Part shown: positions 23,640 to 43,535 of the stretch, one piece after another
How positions within the stretch are numbered: the stretch's first letter is position 1
How the letters are laid out: the number at the start of each line of letters is the position of its first letter
Assembly (NCBI GenBank): GCA_036023115.1
Contig: JAYKKT010000059.1
Coordinates: forward strand, 2,074,501-2,138,500
Length of the DNA: 64,000 nt
Reading direction: 5' to 3'
Origin: Brasenia schreberi
Lineage: Eukaryota > Streptophyta > Magnoliopsida > Nymphaeales > Cabombaceae
Notes under the pieces: generated by a model
The model's input: only the letters and a program-made list of their open reading frames with translations
The model's database searches: none
What the model was told of the DNA's origin: nothing
Program-made: the position numbers and the translations under genes

Positions 23640-24180
23640 CTTATCGTATAACTACTCTTGATGAAATACTTTTGTGTATGTTATTTGTAGATGATATTAT
23701 GTTAGTGGGTGAGTCTAAAGAAAAAGTTAATAGTTAATTAGAAATATTGAAAGAAATGTTAGAAAGTAAAAACTTCTTATATAGTATAACAAAGACAAAA
23801 TATATAGAATGTAAGTTTGATCATTTGGATACTTTAGAAGATATATCAATATTAAGAAAAGTTTTAAGTACCTAAGATCAATTTTTCATCATGTATACAT
23901 AATAGCCACATGGGAGTAACACTAATAAAGGATAAAATGAGAGAAAAAAACGTTTAGGATGATTTAGAAAGACGACTAAAGGATGCTCTCATAAGAAGAT
24001 ATGAAAAATTGGATTGTGAAAATATTAAAAAAAAAAGAAAACGACTACAAAAGTATTGAAAAGAAACTATAAAAGTTTATCTATTTTATATTGACTTAAA
24101 TGTTAGCATGACACATGATATGACCATATGAAAAAAAGAATGATGTAGCCGACCCATCTAATATGAGAAAAGGCTTAATT
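23640..24180 (+). mobile_element. RTE LINE remnant, reverse transcriptase to 3' end
   Basis: Frames here give reverse transcriptase pieces around the catalytic block (MLFVDDIMLVGESKEKV, in which the usual ADD is VDD), then LEILKEMLESKNF and TKTKYIECKF, broken by several stops. The 3' end shows the family signature: GCATGACACATGATATGACC, then GATGTAGCCGACC and GAGAAAAGGCTTA. Much internal sequence between them is deleted or eroded. Confidence 0.75.
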
Positions 24181-24390
24181 CACCGTATTAATAGCTTGGT
24201 ATATTCATCACATGAATAATGAATGATACGTTTGAAATTTAAGGAAGTCGATGGGACACGATGTACGCCTAGTGGGCTCACAGCATAGAAGACTAATAAA
24301 AGTAAACACAAGTGGAATGCAAGCGATTTCCCTAAGTAAAGTCCAGTGATCGACTGACCTGATTTTTCTTCGGCTTCCAAAGAAGCTCAC

Positions 24391-24497
<107 letters not shown>

Positions 24498-25354
24498 GAG
24501 ACATTTTAAATATATAATGTCTTTTGATATATAATTTATGTAAATATTTTTACTCGTTTTATCTTTGAGATCAATGATAAATATTTGAAATTAAAAATAT
24601 TGTTATACGTATAAAGTAATTCAAATATTCACCATTGATTTCAAAGAAGATATGATGAAAATATTTATGTAAAATTATACTCCAATAGGCATTATGCCTT
24701 TGTGACTCTTTCTCCCAATATATATATATATAGAGAGAGAACCGTTGCATACATCTGTTTGTGATTAAACACCCTCAAAGATCTAAACCACTCAATTGTT
24801 GATATCGATGTTTGATTTGAATGATCAAAGTCTTGAAATCTTTAGGTAGATTTGAGTACGAACGAGTATGTACATAGACCATGAGTGTGTTCATGGACCA
24901 TGCTCTCTCTCTCTATATATATATATATCAATATTTTGTGATCTTGGTCAGGGTTCTTGTGGGGGACCTGGATTTTTTGGGTTGGGTTCAAAATAGCCAG
25001 GTCTAGAGTCCCTGTCAACTTTGGGTCGGATTCGGTTGGGTTCTCATGGGAATATTACCATCCCTACGTATAAGTCGGTTCTGCTCATGGCTGCAATACG
25101 AGATGAGACGCTTACTGTCGTGCTCATCAAGTACGTAGTGTAAGAACTGTGTTTTGCCTTAGTTTTGAATTTTTGCCTTCTCAAGTTTAAGAAGCAATGT
25201 TTTCTGATTGGTACCCCAACCATAAATTTTTATATGCATATAACGGTAGGGCGTGCATAACCCACTATTTTTTCGTTTATAATGGGAGACCCAGCGCAGG
25301 CCTAACACGGACACATTCGGAGGTAGAGAGAGAGAGAGAGAGATGACTGGTCGA

Positions 25355-25515
25355 ATCGGCTTGTTTACAGACTCTGACAAGCCAAGACAGGTTCGGGCGA
25401 GAGAGGGAGATAGAGATGACTGGCCGTTTGGCTTCCTTCCGCTCGTGTTCAGCTCGGCTCAACATGAGATCGGCTTGTTTACAGACTCTGACAAGCCAAG
25501 ACAGCTTCGGGCGAT
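25355..25515. repeat. Direct duplication upstream of the TMEM70-like gene
   Basis: ATCGGCTTGTTTACAGACTC starts at 25355 and 25469 and continues for about 45 bases with one substitution (CAGGTTCGGG versus CAGCTTCGGG). GAGATGACTGG also occurs twice between them. It lies 150-310 bases before the start codon, in the likely promoter or leader. Confidence 0.85.
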
Positions 25516-25666
25516 TCAGGCCCGAACTCGAACCTTGGAGCTATCGGCTCAGGGGATGTGTGTCCAACCCCATTACACGGTCAGTGAGAATAAGAACTGA
25601 GGAAGAAGTGGAAGGGCTCTCTCTCCCTCTCTCCGTCGGTCTCTGTGTGTGTGTGGTGGCGCAGCC

Positions 25667-28600
25667 ATGGCAAGACTGATCGTTGGTCGTCTACTTGCGT
25701 CCCAGAGTCGCTATAAAGCATGCTCCTCTCGTCTTCCCGCCAGGGGTTTCCAGGCAAATTTGACGAGTAACCCTCTCTCTCTCTCATGTTGTGCTTTATG
25801 TTATTGTTAGTGATTGAAGAATGGTTAGTTTTTCTTACAAACTGTTTTTCTGAATGTTTGTGTCTCGTTCTCTTTTTACCACATTCTGTTGGAAACCCTG
25901 TATCGGTTTCGCCCAAAAGGATGGAATCATATAGATGGGGAATGTTTTACGAATTTTTTGTCTTGTTTCCCCATTGAATATTATGCTTTTCTCAATTGAG
26001 TTCCTTTGTTGTTTTCTGCCTATGTGAACCCTGGGGTTGGCGATTGTAGTGTCGTGAATCTATTATATGACGTAAAAATGCTGTTCCCAAGGAACCGATC
26101 ATGATCTTGTGGGGAGTCTAAAATGATGCACAAAAGCAAAAGAAAGGAAAAGAAAAAGAAAAAGAAAACAAAAGACAGAAGAGGTTCCATTGGATTTTGC
26201 AGAGGGGTGCGATCTCATCCTTCAGGATTGAGTTCATGAAACCTACAGTATGAAATTAATCAAATGAAGTGAGTGGTTTTCTTTAAATAACTAAAAATGC
26301 TTCCTTCATTGCTCGAAACTGGTTCGTTCAATGGCGCAAAGATGGAAATTAAGTTCCCCAACCGTAGTGGTGTCTGCATTTGTGGAGTGGTCAAAAATTG
26401 GCGACGTCGTTAGTGAGCCAATTGTCATAGGTAGGAGTTTCAGCAGCTTCTTGTCTGACAAGTAAATGAGTTGCATAGTGAATTCACGTTGGTAGTAGGC
26501 CACAGTGAAAAGGAGGTAAAACCTAAGACATTCCCATTTTAGTTGGTACTAACTGTGAATGTTTAGTATCATGCATTCATACGATGGCGGTTTCCCAACA
26601 CATCTACTGCATTGTTTCTGGATCCGACTACTGCATTGTTTCTGGATCCATCATGTTGAGAGGTTATTGTCATAGCATATAGGTCATAGGTCTGTCTGAG
26701 ATTATTGTCATGTTCGATTGTAATGAAGGACATTAATTTCTGCTCTCCTAACTGTAATCATCTGTGTTTACGACCACTTGGTCTTCCATCCTTGGAAAAA
26801 GAAGGCATATGCTTGCAATCCCTGCAGATGTCAGTTTTCTCTAACCAGACTGACTAGGCAGATTTGGATCTTTTCCTTTTCTAAATGGGCAGAGAAGCAA
26901 ATTTCACATGCAAATTGACAAAACGAGGGGCATGGAAATGCTGAATAATCAGAGAATAATCTGTAGTATTAGTTTGACCAAGTCCTTAACATATCATATC
27001 GCTGACAGGTGGAATCATGAATCCACGTCATTGAGCCCCAGATATGTGCCTAAAATAGATACAACAACAACAACAACTAAGCCTTTTCCCATACATGTGC
27101 CTAAACAAGATTGATTCCTGGAGTTCTCCAAGACTAAAGTTCTTCTTTTTTGTTCTCCCTCAAGAGACTGGGTTTTTTTGCCTCTCATCTTGACCTTGAA
27201 GATCACTCTAACCATGGAAGACAAAATGGAGGCCAATAAGTACTCATGGAAACCAACTATAACACTTGGATGCAAAATATGGAGGATTATTTATATGCAA
27301 AAGACCTTTGGGAGTTATAGATGGCAGGATTGTTGAAGAAACTAAGAAGGAAGAAACCAAAGGAAAGGAAAAGTACGACAAGAAAAAATAATCGAAGAAG
27401 AAGTTGATTAGATGGACTATTTTGAATTATGCTCATTAAAAGAACCAAGGATAGCATGTCCAACATCTAGAGTGCCAAAGAAGTGTTGGAGTTTTTGAAA
27501 GAATCTCATCTACAAGATGATATGGTGCACCAATTTGTCCTAAGAAAGCGACGCGTAGACCTAAAGCAAGGTGAGAAGAATTTACTAGCATTTGGAACCA
27601 ACTTCACGCAGTAGATATTTACTATAAAAGGCCAATGAGGAATCTTGGAAAAGACAATATGAGGAGTATCTTTTCTTGTTCCTTAGAGATCTAAAAGAAA
27701 CACTTGAAAATGTAAGATCTATGTTGTTGCATATAAAACCCAAAGCAAAAGAGATTCTTGCCGAATTTAACAATGGTTGAAGCTAGGTTAAAGGAATCCC
27801 AATCAAATAAAAAAATTGTCCTTGCCACAAGACCGGGGGCAAATATCAAGCTTTATAGGCCATTGCATCTTAACAATGATCATCAATCAAGTAAAGAAGG
27901 GTCTAGTGAACCACGAAAAGAGGTCATTTGTTACTATTGCAAAAAAGTTGGACATATAAAGCCTAGGTGTCCAAAGCTAAGGAAACTCAAATTAGCTAGT
28001 GTGGAAGGAGACAAAAGCAATAGGGGGTGCTAATGGCACTTAAACTGGAGGTAAAGTTACTTGTGGAGAAATTCAAAGATAAAAATCCATTTTAAAATCA
28101 TTTCTCTCCACCCAATCCTCCAATCAAGGTAGAACTTTTTGGCTCCTTGATTTCGGTGCTTTCTTTCATATGGCATGCAATGATAATCTCCTGTATGAGT
28201 GCAAAAATACAAGTTGAAGAACTAGGAATGTTTCAAAAGAAAAGTTCGATATTCCAAAAGTTAGCCTTGCTCCAAAATTGAAGTTGAATTTTCTATTGGT
28301 TCAAAAACTAGGATGATCATATTATGCAAGATTGCCTCTCTAGGAGGGTGATTAGGCACGTCTATAGAGAAAAAGTTTATATGTTATGGATAATTTGCGA
28401 TTTCCTTTCTAACAATTGGAATAGAACTTTTGTGTCGAGACAAGAGATTGGGTCATCCAAATATAAAGAAACTTTGGCAATTACCCTTCTTGAGTTTTAA
28501 TGGTCAACGATCTCTTTTGTGAAGATTGTGTCTTGGGAAAATAAAACATTGTCCTTTCTCTGAAAGAACCTTCGTCATCGAAAAACCTTTTGAAATTGTA

Positions 28601-31600
28601 TGCTCAGATGTTTGGACTTGCTCCTATCATGTTTCAAGCAGGAGTTAGTTATTATATTATATTTTTATTGATTATTATACTCAACATACATGGATTTGCT
28701 TTTTTAGTAAGAAATCACAAGTATTTCAAAAGTTCATGATTTTCATGGTACTATAAAGATTTTTGGATCGGATTCATGAGGAGAATTTATTTCAAAAGAA
28801 TTTGAAAGTTATCTCGAAAAGCATGAGATTATTCATCAAAAATCTTGTGTCAAAACTCCTCAACAAAATGGTCTTGTTGAATGCAAACATAGACCATATT
28901 ATTGAAATGACCAAAACTTTGTTGATTTCTAGTGGAGTTCCTGAAAACCTGGGGGTAGAAGGTGTGCTTTAACTTCCATCTACTTGATTAATAGAATGAC
29001 AACAAGAGTTGTGAATGGCATGTCTCAGGTTGAAAAACCTTTTAAAACTTCTTATCTAAATAGTCTCAAGGTTCTTGGATGTTGTTATTTGTCTATATTG
29101 ATGCTAATGATAAGGTCTTAAGGTTTCTCCTCTGTCATGGATTGTGTTTTTATTGGGTATGGTATCGATAAGAAGGGATATCAATGTTATGATCTCTAAA
29201 GTGATAACTTTATGTTTCTAGAAATGTTAATTTTCTTGAAGATGAGTTTTATTACGGGACTGACATAAAAAAATGTTTTTGAATATTATTTAGGAGTGAT
29301 ATTCTTGGGGAATGGTGCTTCTAATAGCTTGAATACTAATGGTGGAGTTATTCAAGAGGACACACCCGTTCTAAAGAAAAGAAATTATCACACCATTTGA
29401 AAAGTATTATGTGAGACGAGCTAGAGAAAATGTTGAGTATAACCATGAGAGGAGACCACCAACTAGGTTTGTAACCTATGATAGTTTTGGTCCTCAACAA
29501 AGAGCATTCTTGCTGCCATTTCTATACATGAAGAACCCCAGGAGTTATGACCAAGCTAAGTGGTGTTCGAATTAGGTAGATGCCATAAGTGGATCTTTGT
29601 GCACTTGAGAAGGCCAATACTTAGGAAATTGTAGCCAAACCTAAAGATGGAAAAATTATAGATTATAGATGGGTTTACAAAGTCAAGACCAAGAGTGATG
29701 AATCTTTAGACATATATAAAGCCAAATTAGTTGCCAAAGGTTCTACCCAAGAGTATGGTATTGATTATGAAGAGCACTTGCCCCTGTAGCTCAGATAACC
29801 ATGATTATGACACTTATTGCAATTAGTACCATGAGAGGATGGAATATTTTTTAAATGGATGTGAAAATGTCTTTCTGAATGGGTGTGAATAAAGAAGTCT
29901 ATATGGAACCAACACCTATATTGGAATTTTCTACAGGGAGTGTTCTTCACTTGAGAAAGCTCTTTATGGATTAAAGCAGTTTTCAAAGACCTGGTTTATA
30001 AGTTCAGTAGATATATGACTAATGATTTTTGTGCCTGTCATTATTGACACCGCCGATGTAAGAATTGTTGTTTTGCTTTCACATATTGATGATATGATTA
30101 TGTGATGACAAATAGATAATTGAACAAGATAGTCTTAGCAAAATGGAAGATATGGGAATGGGGCAGGATATTGAGATAGCTAATAACGATAAAGGATTTT
30201 TTTGTCTCAAAGTTTCCTGGTGATGTGGTGAAACGGTTTGGGTTCATAGATGAGAAAAGAGTAGACACTCGTGTTGTGAATCTGAAAATGAAACTCATAT
30301 ATGGTGAACCACTGGAGAACCACATGCCTTATAGATAGGTGATGGGTGCCGTACCATATCCTCCAATCACTTGACCAGACATTGCTACGTAGTGTATACC
30401 GTCAGTCAATTTCAGCATGCCCTAACTTCAGTCTATGTCAAGCACGCTATCTGATAAGGGAGTATTTTTTATCTCCTACTTTTGATTTAATTGCCTATAC
30501 TGAATTACTGATGCCTATTGAGGCAGTGATGTCAATGGCAAAGTTTCCTCCACCAGATTTTGTGTATTCCTAAGTGAATCTCTTATTTGATAGTGGTATG
30601 AGAAGCAACAAAAAGTATCATTGTCATCTATTGAAGCAGAATACCGGGTCATGGTCACCACTAGACAGTTGATATAATGGATAAAGATCTTGGAGTAATT
30701 GTCAATAGGGTTCCTATTATGCGGGGTGACAACAAAAATGTCATCTATATAGGCAATAATAGTAGCCTTCACCAGAGGACTAAACACATTTTAATGGATT
30801 GCCATTATGTTTCTGAAGAGTATCTACATGGAAATCTGGATTGGCAATATGTTTTCTCTGAATATCAATCATCGGATGCCTGCACCAAGTCACTTCCATT
30901 GCCAATATTGAATTTTCTTCTGGTCCAACTCTTTGTTTTTCTCAAAAGTTTAAAGGGAGTGTTAGAATGTAGTTCAGGGGCATTTTCATAATTGCTTTGT
31001 TTTGTAATTTCTTCTTTTGTATTTTTAATTAGGAATCATGTATTTATTTTTTTATTTTCCTTTTGGGTCTGTTTCAGCCAGCAAGGAGGTGCTTAACACT
31101 GGCAACGGCTGCATTACTAGCCGTTGCAGAAGACAGCAAGGAGGGGCAACGGCTAGTACTGCAGCAGTTGCCCCTCCTTGATGTCTTCTTTGTGTAACAT
31201 ATCCAAGCCCTACAAAAGGGTCAATAAACCTGTATTTTCTCTTATGCCTTTGGCATGTTTAGTGAAGCGAATCTCTCGAGTTTCTCAATTCAGTTGATAC
31301 AGTATTCGTGTATTCATCCTTGAATACATATCCTATGCCTTTTCACTTTACCAAGTGGACTGTACTCAGCGAAGAACTGATTTTCTCGACTTACATTGAA
31401 GACGCTGCTGGACATTCTTACAGACATCAAGCCTACTTCTGACTCCAAAATAAATAAACTTTTGTTCTTTCAGAAGTAAATTTGAAACTTTTGATTTTAT
31501 GAACTAATAATAACAAATTGGAATGACAAGATTTAGAATCAAGAGAGTACTACAAAATATTCTGTGACCTTCCGTGATTGATTTGGAGATCTTTGCGCTC

Positions 31601-34600
31601 CTGTGAGTGAGGGTTAACCTCAAAAAGCTGAAAGAATGCCTTTCTGTGCTCAATAACGGTGATGAATAAGCCTGCTTAATTGCTGAATTCCGAGCAAGAG
31701 CCTGAACTTGAACTTTTGAGATGGAGCTAGGCTGCCACCAGATATGGATCAAGGTGAGATTCGTATACTTATTTGACTTAGGTTCTATCGTAATTCTAGG
31801 AAAAGGTGTTTAGTTTCAGATCTGAACCAAATCGGGTCAGACCTAGGTTGGATTGCAGGTTTCAGCTTTGGATAAGGATTGGTATCGCTTATATTCGGTT
31901 TTGGATACATAAGATCTGACATGGGTTCGCTTTGGGTTGGGGCATAGTTTGGATATAATATAGGTTGGATCTGGTTTTTGCTATAAGGGTGGCAATTTCT
32001 TACATAGACACAACATTGAAAAACCATGTCCATGTATGGGTTTAGGTCACTTCCTGTTGTGTTGATGTAGGTAAAAGGTCACACGAGAAAAAGCCATGTT
32101 GTGTTTGCTTGGAACCTAATGCGACATGAGGATGGCCTAATTATATGAGTTTGGAATTGTTGTAAGTTATGGTGGCCTAGTCAAAGTTCCTAGCAACCAT
32201 TTTGAAAATTTAGAAAAGGAGACCTTTTAAATAGAAAACACTTATTGTTTGTCATGTCTGTTGAAATCATTCTAGGTGTGTATCATCCTTGAGTTGTTTT
32301 TTTTTTCTTTTGAGAGAACAACTCATGGTAGTGGTTTACAACAACTCATGCTACATGGATTATTTGTTTTCATTGAGTTTGATCATGTGTTAGTGCTATT
32401 ATGCTTACAGTTCACTCAATAAAAGCTAGATCATTCTTTATTATTTCTTTCGAACACTTTCGTGGTCTTACTCTCTTTTTTCTAACATTTCTAACATGCT
32501 TACGAATGGGTTTTTGACAACCTTATATCAGAGCTTTATTGGTTGCCTTTCCAAGTGTCCAACACATGGTAGTGGTTTTTAACAGTAAATTTTAAAATCT
32601 GCCATTCGTGTTGCTAACTCTCCTTATGGAAGGGATCACCCTTTTATGGCTGGTCCCAACCCCAAATAAGAGAGGAGGGTTGCGTTAGGCTTCCAATAAC
32701 TATCGTAATACTTGTTGGATTTTTCTACTATGGATTTTAGACATTATAAACATTGTGTTAGGGCATTCCTTCTTAGTGACGCATAATGGAGCCCGAATAA
32801 AATGAAAAGTAAGCAAGGGCCTCTATATCTTTGCTCGGATGTAGTCAATGTTTCCATTGATAAAGAAGATAGTCCCTCTATATTATCATTCAAATGTAGT
32901 TAACAAACTGCATAGAGGGTCTCTGCATTTTCAACATAAACGGATATGGAGATTAAGGAAGATATTTCTAGATAATAAGATTTGTATTGGTATTGGAATA
33001 TTGAAACATTGTCTTACAAGTTAATGGAGGTGGTAGATACTATGATTAGGAGAAAGATTCATATTTTATGTTTACAAGAGACAAAGTGGGTCATAGAAAA
33101 AAGAAAAAAGATTGAGAATATTAGTTAGGACCGAATTACAATGGTGAAATTAGTATTAGGAATAGAGATTTTAAATATAGTTTGTGCGTATTCACCTCAA
33201 GTAGGACTAGAAGATAACATAAAAAAAGACATTTTAGGAGGAGTTAAATAATGTAATTCAAAATATTCCACAACGAGAGATGATTTCTTTATGTGATCTA
33301 AATGGATATGTCCGTAAAGAGGCATTAGGATATCAAAGCATTTATAGTAACTATAAGTTTGGAGATTTAGATGAGGAAGGTAAGGAAATTTTGAATTTTG
33401 CTATGGCATATGATCAAGTTTCTTTGAGGTTAATGTTGGATTACATCTACGATCAGTTTTTTAGAATGATGAAAAAATTGATGAAGATATTACATATAGA
33501 ATTAGTAAATGTTGGTTAAAATGAAGAGGTGTATTATGTATTTTACGTGACAAGGAGATACCATTAAGGTTGGAAGATAAATATTATTGTATGGTTATGA
33601 GTGTTGGACAATTAATCATCAATATATATAAAAGTCGTTCGTGACAGAAATTAAGATGTTGAGATGAGTGGTCACTTAAGGAAAAATCCTATACGTAATG
33701 AGATTATTAGAAACAAATTTGGAGTGACACCTATAGATGACAATACGAGGAAAAATCATTTAAGATGGTTTGGACACATAGAAAGACGACCGAAGAAATC
33801 TCCATTAGGAAGTTATAAGAAACTATATAACAACAACAACTAAGTCTTTTCCCATACTAGACAGGGTCGACTATATGAATTCTTTGTTTGCAGAGAGCCC
33901 TATCATTTACCATGTTTGCAGTTAACTCACAATAAGCTAGATCATTCATTATTGTTTCTTTGCAATACTTTTGTAGTCATCCTCTACCTCTTTTAATACT
34001 TTCAAAATTTAGTTGGTTCTTCTTTTGAAACTATATTGTAAAAATATTAAAAGAGTTTGACAAAGACACATAAGTGTTGGAAGGAAACAATAAAACATGA
34101 TTTAGCTTATGTTGAGTTAATAGTTAGCATGACACATGATCGAGCTTTATGGAGACAAAGAATCCATGTAGCCGACCCTATATAGTATGGGAAAAGGCTT
34201 AGCTGTTGATGATGGTGTTTATTGTCATTCATGTTGCTAATGTTGTGTTTCAGTTTATAACAGATTTGGTCCGAGTGTATTAGTAATATGGTGTCCTTAG
34301 TTTGTCATTTATGAGTTCTCTCTCTCTCCAAGTATCTTTGGTTTGTGAAAATTTTCCTTTCTTTCTTAAGTCAATCATATTTTCAAACCGTGCTCCATTT
34401 TGATCCTTAAGTTTGATATCTTTTCTCAAAGAAAAACTAGATGTTCTTGACAAATATATGTACTTGCATGGTGTGCCAGCGGCTGAATCTGGAGAAGGAT
34501 ATTCAATACAATGGACTGTGATTACTGAAAGCGCTTTGGTCTTTATTTGTATCCATGTGATATTTGTTCTGTTTAATACTGACGCATCAGTAATCAGTCC

Positions 34601-35310
34601 AAGGTAGACTGGATTCACATTCTGTTGGATTACATCTATTCATTTTGGCTTCAGGCTACAGTAGGGTTGGGTGTTCCATCAATAAACCATCCTTGTCACA
34701 GGATCCTAAGAATTGTGGACCTATGATGAATTTTTGCAAGAGATGGGCCTCTCAAGCTTCAACATCCGCCAGGGTTACAGTGAATGATAGCAAAATAAGC
34801 TTAGGACCTCGACAACGAAGGTCTGATGAAGATGAAAAAGAAGCTGGTGTTGTTTATTATGGACCCATCTCTTCAACGATCAAGAAAGTGAAACTCCTCT
34901 CTCTCTCTACATGCTGCTTGTCAGTGTCTCTGGGCCCTGTGATAACTTTCTTAACTGCACCCGGGATGAATGTGATAGTCAAGGGTGCTGTTGCTTCGTC
35001 GGTCATATTTCTCAGTGCTTCCACCACAGCGGCTCTTCACTGGTTTGTGAGCCCTTATGTTCACAAACTCAGATGGGTGCCTGGTTCAGATACATTTGAG
35101 GTTGAGATGATGTCATGGCTGGCGACCTACATCCCCAAGACAATAAGGTTTATTGATGTCAAACCACCGAACAGCCAAAGGCCATTCGTCACTTTCAAGG
35201 CCAACGAGAACTTCTACTTCATCGACGAAGAGCACTGCCAGAACAAGGCTCTGTTGGCAAGGTTGACTCCGAAGGGACCGACACACGAGTCGGCTTTCAA
35301 GAACCTGTGA
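25667..35310 (+). CDS. TMEM70: TMEM70-family mitochondrial membrane protein
   Basis: Two exons, 25667-25766 and 34655-35310, join in phase (donor GA|GTAACC, acceptor TTCAG|GC) to give 251 residues. Animal TMEM70 is an inner-membrane factor for ATP synthase and complex I assembly; the same role in plants is inference. Residues 1-33 are rich in R, S and A with no acidic residue, a good matrix-targeting presequence. A hydrophobic hairpin follows (about 114-134 and 142-165), then the conserved C-terminal part (LRWVPGSDTFEVEMMSWL, FVTFKANENFYF). Exon 2 is strong. Exon 1 is inferred from targeting character, CT-rich leader and matching phase. The 8888-bp intron contains a copia element and several LINE pieces, yet the coding exons are intact. 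An alternative first exon nearer to exon 2 cannot be excluded, but none with an in-frame ATG and matching phase was seen. Confidence 0.8.
27059..27092 (-). mobile_element. Tiny RTE LINE 3'-end insertion with target duplication
   Basis: ACAACAACAACAACAACTAA, then GCCTTTTCCCAT, is the RTE tail in minus orientation. It is bracketed by ATATGTGCCTAAAATAG (27042-27058) and ACATGTGCCTAAACAAG (27093-27109), a 17-bp duplication with two mismatches. Only about 34 bases of LINE remain. Confidence 0.75.
30960..31422 (+). repeat. Probable 3' LTR of the copia element
   Basis: A purine tract (TTTAAAGGGAG) precedes TGTTAGAATG at 30960. The matching inverted end CATTCTTACA closes the unit at 31422, giving a 463-bp LTR with TG..CA ends. 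It holds a polyadenylation-type AATAAA at about 31222. No second copy exists to the left of 27.2 kb, so the 5' LTR was deleted or has eroded away. Confidence 0.65.
31129..31188. other. 22-bp-stem hairpin inside the copia LTR
   Basis: GAAGACAGCAAGGAGGGGCA (first 20 of 22 bases, from 31129) is the inverted complement of 31167-31188 with one mismatch, around a 16-base loop. A second small inverted pair, GCAACGGCT and AGCCGTTGC, lies just before it. Its function is unknown. Confidence 0.85.
32058..32534 (+). repeat. Possible solo LTR plus primer-binding site of another copia-like element
   Basis: TTATATCAGAGC at 32523-32534 is close to TGGTATCAGAGC, the initiator-tRNA-Met primer site of plant copia elements. 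It lies 3 bases after a possible LTR end TTTTGACA (32519). The upstream 460 bases contain an AATAAA word and could begin at TGTTGATG (32058). No internal coding region follows. The left edge is a guess. Confidence 0.35.
32640..34205 (+). mobile_element. RTE-type LINE, internally deleted copy
   Basis: It starts with the same leader words as the copy at 4.6-5.5 kb (GAGGAGGGTTGCGTTAGGCT). The endonuclease follows (NIETLSYKLMEVVDTMIRR, CDLNGYV, GKEILNFAMAYDQVS) at 32.99-33.5 kb. Then comes the extreme C-terminal region (NEIIRNKFGVTPIDDNTRK, HLRWFGHIERRP) at 33.7 kb and the 3' end (HVADPI coding words, GGGAAAAGGCTTAGCTGTTG) at about 34.19 kb. Most of the reverse transcriptase is deleted. A second RTE copy interrupts it at 33829-34026. 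Confidence 0.82.
33829..34026 (-). mobile_element. RTE LINE tail nested inside another RTE copy
   Basis: In minus orientation this has the RTE 3' end, beginning ACAACAACAACTAAGTCTTT on the plus strand, followed by reverse-complemented C-terminal coding words. GAAACTATAT occurs on both sides (33819-33828 and 34027-34036), the expected target duplication. The host LINE resumes on the right side. Confidence 0.82.
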
Positions 35311-36241
35311 TCAGATATTCAGATAAGATACTTGAACATGTGAATCTGTCATTTCCGAGTGTTTGATCTTCCAGATTGTGATTCACGTACTCTGTTGGAC
35401 CGAGCTAAACATCATATACCAAGATAGATTTGTGAGGTCAAAACCCAGGGATTTGAGCCCCATTGCGGCTAGAAGTTTTGATTTTGTTACTACAGTTTGC
35501 AAGTAGTAAAAATAAGCTCTTGGTGGGTTCTGGTAGTATGTCCATGCCAATAGCAACATGACTCATGGTTCTGTTTAGCTGCATACTAACTGTTTAAACT
35601 TAACTAGTCAATCAGAACGTTCCTTTTTCACTGTGATCACTTTTTATTTCTACGGTTTAGTTTTAGGCTTTCATGAGAAAAATCAAGTCTGTAATTTAGT
35701 AGATTTAACCAAAAAAAAGCCATAAGATCCAAATGTGTTTTTAAAAAAAATAGAAAGCGATGGAACAAAAACAAATTTAAAGCGATTGATAGATGTACAG
35801 GAGTTTTTAAAAAATAAATTATGTAGAACCCCAAATTAATGTACTGAAAATACTAATTTGATGAGTGATTTAATCGAGCAAAACTTTGTTTTCACTTTCA
35901 CTGCCAAACTGCAATTGCATGTTAAGAGATTGAATCTATTTTATTTGTTCGTATTACATAACATCAATGTCTTTCCCTTTAATTAGGATCAAATTCTCGC
36001 GTGGTTTTGTTATTACCCCTTCTTTCTTGATGTCACGCAATAAGGGCACGAGAGTTTTAAAGGGAAGAAATAGCAGAACCCTCCTCTTAATAAAAAAAGG
36101 AACTGAACCAAAATTTAGATCTAAAGTTCTCTACATTTACTACATTTAGTGATTCAAAATCTAGTTTCCACCAAAATCACAGCATCGCAACCAAGTACCA
36201 AAACCAAAATACAGTAAATGAAATTTCCTCGGACTCATGCC
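35311..36241. other. Shared 3' flank between two convergent genes
   Basis: This 931-bp gap separates the stop codon of the plus-strand TMEM70-like gene from the stop codon of the minus-strand RPS24 gene. It should contain both 3' UTRs. It is AT-rich with no supported open frame. Confidence 0.6.
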
Positions 36242-43424
<7,183 letters not shown>

Positions 43425-43526
43425 CGTGAAGCCTCTCAGAATCGACGGTTGGAGATCGCCGGCGACGTAAATCAAAGAAGCCTAAAAGCCCTAGAAAGAT
43501 AAAAGCGCCTGCCAACAGGAGAAATC

Positions 43527-43535
43527 AAACCCTAA
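43527..43535. promoter_or_regulatory. Telo-box in the RPS24 promoter
   Basis: AAACCCTAA lies about 105 bp upstream of the RPS24 start codon. Telo-boxes are a known common element of plant ribosomal protein gene promoters and work in either orientation. A related AAGCCCTAG lies at about 43.49 kb, and a TA-rich stretch near 43.55-43.57 kb could serve as TATA box. Confidence 0.6.

Larger units (their letters stand above)
27214..31422 (+). mobile_element. Ty1/copia LTR retrotransposon, degenerate, 5' LTR not found
   Basis: In order: a gag start (ATG at 27214, then MEDYLYAKDLW in another frame) and a CCHC zinc knuckle (C-YYC-KKVGH-IKPRC) in the open frame 27758-28033. Next comes a protease block where the usual DSGA motif reads DFGA at about 28150, then a GAG-pre-integrase block (LGHPNIKKLW) and integrase pieces. 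Reverse transcriptase pieces follow (DYRWVYKVKTKSDESLDIYKAK, KLVAKGSTQEYGIDYEEH), then an RNase H end (HQRTKHILMDCHYVSE..) at 30677-30991. The gag-protease-integrase-RT order is that of copia. Many stops and frameshifts make it inactive. A 3' LTR is present at 30960. It inserted in the TMEM70-like intron in the same orientation as the gene. Confidence 0.88.
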
